This document shows positions 58,870 through 64,000 of a DNA stretch of 64,000 nucleotides, one piece after another. Origin of the DNA: Dipteronia dyeriana (lineage: Eukaryota > Streptophyta > Magnoliopsida > Sapindales > Sapindaceae); NCBI GenBank assembly GCA_032871835.1, contig CM065296.1:5528001-5592000 (forward strand), given 5' to 3'. The translations under genes and the position numbers were made by a program. Under the pieces are notes generated by a model. The model made no database searches, had not been told where the DNA came from, and saw only the letters and a list, made by a program, of their open reading frames with translations. Every line of letters starts with the position of its first letter. Within the stretch, counting starts at the first letter, position 1.

Positions 58870-59877
58870 GGGTAATCTCTTTTTGGATGTCCAGCCTGCT
58901 CACATTTATAACAGCCTGATATCCCCAAATAACACTCACCATTATGGTACTTTCCACATGTCTGACATAGAGGATGCATACCTCTACCCATACTAGCACT
59001 CTGTTGACGACCACCTATTGGTTGTTTAATTGATGCTTGGCTAGAACCAGGTCCACGACTCTATTACTAGTCTAACCTGAAAAACCATCTGATGCCTTAG
59101 ACATTTTACTATAAGAGCCCCCTGTTGAGCAATTGTTGCGTTTTTATTTTTGTTGTTCAAATCTACGAGAATCATTAAGGCCTCTCTCCACTTTCAATGT
59201 AGCTTCAACTAACTTACCAAACTCAACATGCCCAGAAGTAGTCACTATTGTCTTAATTTCTGATCGAATCCATCTTCAATTTTTCTACACTTATTTACTT
59301 CATCAGTGACTACATACAGAGTAGAAAGTTCTGTAAATTTCTTCTCATATTCTTCTACTGTCATTGATCCCTGCACTAGTCTGAAAAATTCAACTCTTTT
59401 CAACTCTTGATAGAAACGAGGATAATAACGATCATTAAACTGCTTCTTAAAATCCTCCCAAGTAATTCCTTTAGGAATTCTTTGTTGTACTGAGGCTCAC
59501 CAATCATATGCTTTTTCTTTTAGCAAAAATGTAGCAAAAGAGACATTCTGTTCACTTGTGCACCTCATAACTTCAAATACACGTTCCAGTCCATTCAACC
59601 AAGGATTAGCACTATTTGGATCTCCAGCTCCATCAAAATTCGTAGCTCCCAACTTACGTGCAAGCTCAATAGTATTCTCTGGCACCCATGTTTGGTACTG
59701 AACCATAGCAGTCAACAGTTCTGCAATTCTATCCATTGGTTCCTTCCTATGTTCTGGCACATGAGGTTGAGCTATAGGTGGGTGAAGGTGTGATTCTGCC
59801 TCATTTTCACCTTGGTTATCACTCCTCTCTCCTAAGTCAGCTACCGATCTCATGCGTGGGTGACCAACTCGACGCAT
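58870..59877 (-). pseudogene. Chromovirus gag with zinc knuckles
   Basis: Starts MRRVGHPRMRSVADLGE at 59877. The capsid segment FDGAGDPNSANPWLNGLERVF lies around 59580-59645. The zinc region (about 58875-58965) has CQTCGKYHNGEC and CYKCEQAGHPKRDY, the last cysteine of the second knuckle being Tyr. Stop at 59497 and frame breaks between. Confidence 0.8.
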
Positions 59878-59960
59878 GATGCTGTTAAAAAAATCAAAGT
59901 TATGCTTAAATTCATGAAACTAAATGCAAACAATTATTCTGTGGTCTAAGGAATCATAAA

Positions 59961-59977
59961 CCTGCTCTGATACCAAG
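59961..59977 (-). other. Primer-binding site (initiator tRNA-Met) of the chromovirus
   Basis: TTGGTATCAGAGCAGG on the minus strand, two bases from the LTR. Confidence 0.85.
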
Positions 59978-59978
59978 T

Positions 59979-60094
59979 TGACAGGACCCACTCTGACTCT
60001 TCTCTTGAGTACGAGGGAGGTCTTGTGATCTGAACTTTTTACTAACATGGTAAAAGAATTTCGACTAAAATTCCATTGCAAATACTTGCTCTTA

Positions 60095-60155
<61 letters not shown>

Positions 60156-61609
60156 ATGTATGTATATATAATGTGGAATACAAAATGTACATAACTGCAA
60201 GTCTTTTATTTTCATTTTCGTTTATTACAAAAACTCAGTCAAAATCCCGACCAGACAAAATCCGACCATTTTTTTTAAAAAAGGATCAGAAATCTGAGTA
60301 GAAATCCGAGTAGGAAGTTTGAGTAGGAAGTCCGAGTAGGAAATCCGAATAGGAAATCCGAGTAGGAAATCTGACCACATTTTGACCATGTTCCGACCAT
60401 GTCTGACCATGCATATCAAAATATGAAAATGAAAGTCAAAATGTATGATTCTTATGCTTCATGATATCATCAAGTTGCCCACCTCAAAACTGAAAGGTCT
60501 GCACAACCGAGTAGCTACCTGGAAAAATATTTTGAAAGTAAAAGGATGAGCGCTAACACCCAGTGAGTGAATGAAAACTTTTAAAAACATAAGTTTTCTT
60601 CCGAACAACTTTTTCTATGTATTCAATAATACATACTAAATATTACTATATCATGCCAAATAATTCCATAGTAGTTAAAGATAATATATCTACTTTCGTA
60701 TTTAATAAACTGATATACATCTCTTTTCTAAACAAGAATACGATAATTTATAAAATCTTAATCTGCACCAAATTAGTACCCAGTGATATCTTCAATGCAT
60801 ACGCTGAATTACTTCACGCATACACATAGTTGGGAATAACTTATGTCATACACGTGCAGAGCGACTCAATACTCTTAACATCTATCATACACGTGCAGAG
60901 CGACTCATCTGACATACACATATGCAGAACGGCCCCAAAAGCCAACAATAACCATAACTGGGGAAGGGTACATACATGGTGCTTTTATAAAATTAATCAT
61001 AATCTCTTCTCAATATTTATAAAAGTAATATAACTAATATTTTGAGTATTGATATAAGCATAAAACATACTTTCAATTCTCTGTATAATCACCATAATCA
61101 TCAAAAGAAATAAAACGCTTAATTGATTTGCAGGCAATTAATTTTAAGCATAAAACTGGAAACTTTTGAGTTAAAAACAAAATTGAAAACTTTTTTCACT
61201 CACAACTTATCCTTCATGCTAATTCGGACCAAGTACACTAGGTTCCTTTACTTCGTATTCTTTCCCTAACAATCACAAAAAATTCCAAATTAGAATCTGT
61301 TGAATTCAAAGAAGAAATCAATCAAAAATCTAAAAATCACATGATAACTCCACTGACTTATTTCCCTTGTTCCTTCTTTTTCTTTTCTTCTACTCGATTC
61401 CACTGCTTTCTAGCTCTAATATAATGTTTATCCTCCTTTATATATGTAAATGTGGATCGACACAACTAAAGTGGTTCAAGCACATAGCTGTCTGTCAACA
61501 ATACATGCTATGGAGGCTTACTCACCTGATCACTTTCCATTTCACGTTTTTCTTTTTTTTAGCCCCTCATTTTGGGCCTTTATTGGGCCTGAATGACATG
61601 GACCTTACA
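59979..61609 (-). repeat. Chromovirus LTR (upstream copy)
   Basis: 1631 bp. Aligns to 53695-55203 with a (TA)n expansion at about 60099-60160 and a longer run of the GAGTAGGAAATCC-like minisatellite (about 60293-60372). Confidence 0.9.
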
Positions 61610-62199
61610 CTACTTGACTTGAACTTATTTTTATGAAATGTTATTAATCGTTATCGTATATTGAAAATGATAATTTTACAAATTTACTTGTATTTGAAAA
61701 TATTACTTTTGCAGGTTTACTTATATATTTGAAAATGTTACTTTTGTAAGTTTAATTGTATCTGAATATTTGAAAAGTTACGTACTCATTAAATGTTAAT
61801 ATAAATTTCATAAATGTTTTCGATTACGTATTATGTAATACTTACTGAGTTGACAGCTCACCTCTTATCATTTAACATTTTACAGACTAAGTATCTTAGA
61901 AATTGACCGCTAGAGCAATAGAATTTCAGGAGGGTGAAGTTATTGAGATTATATGTAATGTTCTGCTTTGTTTTGTTACTTAGAATTTGAGTTTAGATGT
62001 TCGGTATTGTTTTAATTTCCTTTAAAGTGTTTTGAACCTTATCGTTGGAATTATTTGGAGATATATTTACATTTTAGAATGATTTATTTGGAGTTATTCG
62101 ATGATTATTAGTTTTTTTATCGGTGAAGTAATTGATGGTATTTTTTTTTAGCATTTCATATCAAAATGTTTAATTACTCTTTTATTTCTGGGTGTTATA

Positions 62200-62505
62200 G
62201 GTTGCCTAAGGCCCAACTAAAATTAAGGTCCCAAAACAATTTTATAAATAAATAAATTTAAATATTATTTAAACAATCGGTTCAGTATGCTAAATGAAGT
62301 GGGTCATGTTTTGACACAACCCAACAATATTTATAAGGTTGGGTTGCGTCGTGTCGTATTGTGTTGTGCCGTACACTCGACCAAATTTATATGTTTCATT
62401 AATAAATATGAATCATAATACTAAGAACAACAAAAAAATACAAAAATTTAATCAACATTTTTGTATTTTATAATTAAGAATAAATTTTAAGTAAAGTATT
62501 TTAAC

Positions 62506-62536
<31 letters not shown>

Positions 62537-62620
62537 ACAGTATGCCTTCAAAGCATCAATTTAAATTTTTACTTGATGCCCCGAACACCCTTGAGCCACC
62601 CCTACATTTAGACATAAGGA
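62200..62620. repeat. Pre-insertion repeat flank (hAT-like terminus), with poly(T)
   Basis: GGTTGCCTAAGGCCC at the left continues the sequence before the solo LTR (GGCTTAGGCAAC), so both belong to one older repeat. A right end GAGCCACCCCTAC resembles a hAT terminus (GTAGGGGTGGCTC). A run of about 26 T lies near 62511-62536. Not resolved further. Confidence 0.3.
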
Positions 62621-62715
62621 AACAAAACAACCAAATCAAAATTAACAAAAACACTTTAAATGCTAATCATACTATTATTATTATCACTATTATTTGTTCT
62701 TAATTTTCTTTCAAT

Positions 62716-63298
62716 TCAAGTACAAGTGATATTAGACGACAGAAGAGACGATAGAAGAAACGATATAAAAGGAGTCACCCAGGCGTTGTAAAATGTGACA
62801 GGACTGCTCTCTACCAATGCATTTTCATTCTGAAACAGGCAAGTCTCTCCTTGAAGGTTGAGGATGTTTTTGCCATCTGGTTCTGTGGTCTGAAATCCTT
62901 TGCATTGTAATTTTATGTTTGACTGTTTACATTCGTATTGGTTGCTCACTGTGACCGTCCATTCCAGCTTGCCTCCCACAAACTTTCTGGTCACTTCATC
63001 GCCCACATGAATGCCTCCTAGAGTGTATGTGTAATACCTTGTCAAAGTTTCTCTGAAAAAGGTAATCAACTTGAATACACAGAGAAATGATGACGAGTTA
63101 TTATTCTCTACTACGAATCTCAAATTTTAAGGTTCATTTTAGATTGCTAATTAAAATCCTAAAGTTTTTTTCTCTAAAGAATTTTATGAACATAAGGAAA
63201 AAAAATGATAATTGTATCAATAGAAGATGTTTCTATACGTTTGGTTATGAGAATAGAACAAGAAGTGCAACAATAGAGTTGGTGATAAAAGCTGCCAT
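62716..63298 (-). pseudogene. TPD1-like secreted protein, with a stop in the signal peptide
   Basis: Exon 1 63298-63239 begins MAAFITNSIVALLVLFS, a typical signal peptide, then TAA at 63245-63247, then Pro-Asn and a GTATAG donor. Exon 2 63052-62716 begins at an acceptor TTTTTCAG and reads through to 62716 without a stop. It has LEWTVTVSN, YECKQSNIKLQCKGF, ETCLFQ and FYNAWVTPF, the Cys-rich beta pattern of the plant TPD1-like/At1g05835-like family. Intact members are secreted and in the case of TPD1 act as a receptor-kinase ligand. Phases match across the intron. The only flaw is one codon, so this could be a recent pseudogene, an allele or a sequence error. The first Cys of the family pattern also seems absent. 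Confidence 0.6.
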
Positions 63299-63352
63299 TA
63301 TTTGTTATTGTGTTGTGTTTTGTATATTGTTGATTGATTGATTCTCTTTCAA

Positions 63353-63360
63353 TTTATATA
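63353..63360 (-). promoter_or_regulatory. TATA box of the TPD1-like gene
   Basis: TATATAAA on the minus strand about 55 bases before the start codon. Confidence 0.5.
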
Positions 63361-63455
63361 GTTCAAATACTTTAACTAATAATTATGGCAGGAAAATATA
63401 ATCCCCTTCAAATTGATAAGATCAAAGAGTCAACATAGAAGGATCCAGATTAATG

Positions 63456-63581
63456 TGTGATTGAGAGTAATTATAAATGATTGGCAAATCAGTGTAGAAT
63501 AATTACAGTATTGTGTAATTGAGAGTAATTATAGATGATTGACAAATCGGTGTAAATCAGCCCTAAATGGGCTCTCATATT

Positions 63582-63629
<48 letters not shown>

Positions 63630-63691
63630 TCAATGAGAAACTTAAGATAAACATTTACCTTCAATCTCATATCTGTTGATGGTATCAGAGC
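63456..63691 (+). mobile_element. Copia 5' LTR end and primer-binding site (element A)
   Basis: TGGTATCAGAGC at 63680-63691 is the initiator-Met primer-binding site. The preceding stretch holds a 55-bp tandem repeat (TGTG(A/T)(A/T)TTGAGAGTAATTATA at about 63456 and 63513) and an (AT)n run (63586-63627), consistent with an LTR. The LTR start is not certain. Confidence 0.55.
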
Positions 63692-63696
63692 CAAGG

Positions 63697-63930
63697 TGTT
63701 AGAGAAATAACAGGCTGATTATTTGGGATTTCTCTTTAGTCTGTTAACTCTGTTTTTATAGGAAATATTGTGCAGCTCTCTTGAGTTTAGGAATTGATTC
63801 TTTGCAATTAATATTTTCTATTTTTGTTATAATTTCCTTTGTAAGCATAGTCAACTCATCTCTGTATAAGTATGATACAAAGTAATGAAAACTTGAGTTT
63901 TTCCAAATCTTTCATTGTGTAAACTTTATA
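63697..63930 (+). repeat. Copia 5' LTR (element B), inserted just after the site of element A
   Basis: Starts TGTTAGAGAAAT 6 bp after the primer-binding site of element A. A TGTATAAGTATG core-promoter-like stretch lies near 63872. It is followed by TGGTAGCAGAGC (63931-63942), one base different from the Met primer-binding site. The exact LTR end is unclear. Confidence 0.6.
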
Positions 63931-63968
63931 TGGTAGCAGAGCTCTCAAATATTCAAACGAGTTTCTCA

Positions 63969-64000
63969 ATGGCCGATTCTTTCTCCTCCATCACCACCAC
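63969..64000 (+). CDS. Start of copia gag (element B), cut by the window edge
   Basis: ATG at 63969 reads MADSFSSITT to the edge. A Met about 30 bases after the primer-binding site with a Ser/Thr-rich start is typical of plant copia gag. Only 10 codons are visible. Confidence 0.5.
   Translation, partial: MADSFSSITT

Larger units (their letters stand above)
53695..61609 (-). mobile_element. Ty3/gypsy chromovirus (Tekay/Del-like), minus strand
   Basis: Long terminal repeats 53695-55203 and 59979-61609 share TGA.AGGACCCACTCTGACTC and the end ATGACATGGACC. The duplication CTACT is at 53690-53694 and 61610-61614. On the minus strand the right LTR is followed by TTGGTATCAGAGCAGG (59961-59976), a primer-binding site for initiator tRNA-Met, and a purine tract (GGTAGGGTGAAT) touches the left LTR. 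The gene order gag, protease, RT, RNase H, integrase, chromodomain runs right to left. Frames carry stops, so inactive. Confidence 0.92.
51342..62199 (+). mobile_element. Giant solo LTR (about 2.9 kb) split by a chromovirus
   Basis: Starts TGTAATACCCAAATTTTG at 51342 and ends GGGTGTTATA at 62199, the inverted-terminus style of chromovirus LTRs. The 5-bp duplication GGTTG occurs at 51337-51341 and 62200-62204. No internal coding region belongs to it: the only coding is the inserted chromovirus (53695-61609). Subtracting that and one copy of the 5-bp duplication leaves about 2938 bp. Solo LTRs arise by recombination between two LTRs. Confidence 0.75.

Overview
The window looks like a gene-poor, transposon-rich stretch of a flowering-plant (probably eudicot) nuclear genome. 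Evidence: GT-AG introns, AT-rich intergenic DNA, NAC-type genes, a MULE carrying a ULP-like gene, plant Ty1/copia and Ty3/gypsy lineages, hAT and CACTA non-autonomous elements, and a broken endogenous plant pararetrovirus. I see no tRNA, rRNA or CRISPR locus. All coordinates and splice sites were read by eye.

Layout. (1) 1-3.77 kb: decayed caulimovirid fragment (capsid zinc knuckle, protease, RT, RNase H, then a promoter/poly(A)-like region). (2) 4.58-7.6 kb: a three-exon host gene for a small, extremely acidic protein with a basic tail, with telo-box motifs upstream. (3) 7.9-11.35 kb: a complete hAT-type element with 8-bp target duplication, then a diverged tandem triplication interrupted by a ~550-bp foldback element. 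(4) 11.37-12.25 kb: a broken NAC unit. (5) 12.3-18.8 kb: a decayed Kaonashi-type MULE with a ULP-like cysteine-protease gene (+) converging on a MuDR-type transposase (-). (6) 18.8-23.1 kb: a 20-bp minisatellite and non-coding repeats. (7) 23.39-25.79 kb: the most striking locus, an intact seven-exon gene whose reading frame crosses six introns to encode about 544 residues with THREE tandem NAC-like domains. (8) 25.9-28.1 kb: repeats and a second hAT-like element. (9) 28.12-50.0 kb: a nested stack. An old copia element (+) was hit by a 17.7-kb Tat/Retand-like gypsy element (28356-46012, duplication GATGT), which was hit by a second copia element on the minus strand (38436-44261, duplication TCATA). 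The old copia also carries a CACTA element (48110-49553, duplication GCT). (10) 51.34-62.2 kb: a ~2.9-kb solo LTR (duplication GGTTG) split by a chromovirus on the minus strand (53695-61609, duplication CTACT). (11) 62.7-63.3 kb: a TPD1-like secreted-protein gene (-) with one premature stop in its signal peptide. (12) 63.4-64 kb: two stacked copia 5' ends, the second entering gag at the window edge.

How it fits together. Host coding sequence is limited to the acidic-protein gene, the triple-NAC gene (with its dead relative 11 kb upstream) and the TPD1-like gene. Everything else is mobile or repeat DNA. The target duplications give a relative order: copia-1 before gypsy before copia-2, and solo LTR before chromovirus. 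Many transposon stop codons are of the kind made by C-to-T change, as expected for old methylated elements. The triple-NAC gene probably arose by tandem duplication of a three-exon NAC unit with introns, after which the last exon of one unit became continuous with the first exon of the next.
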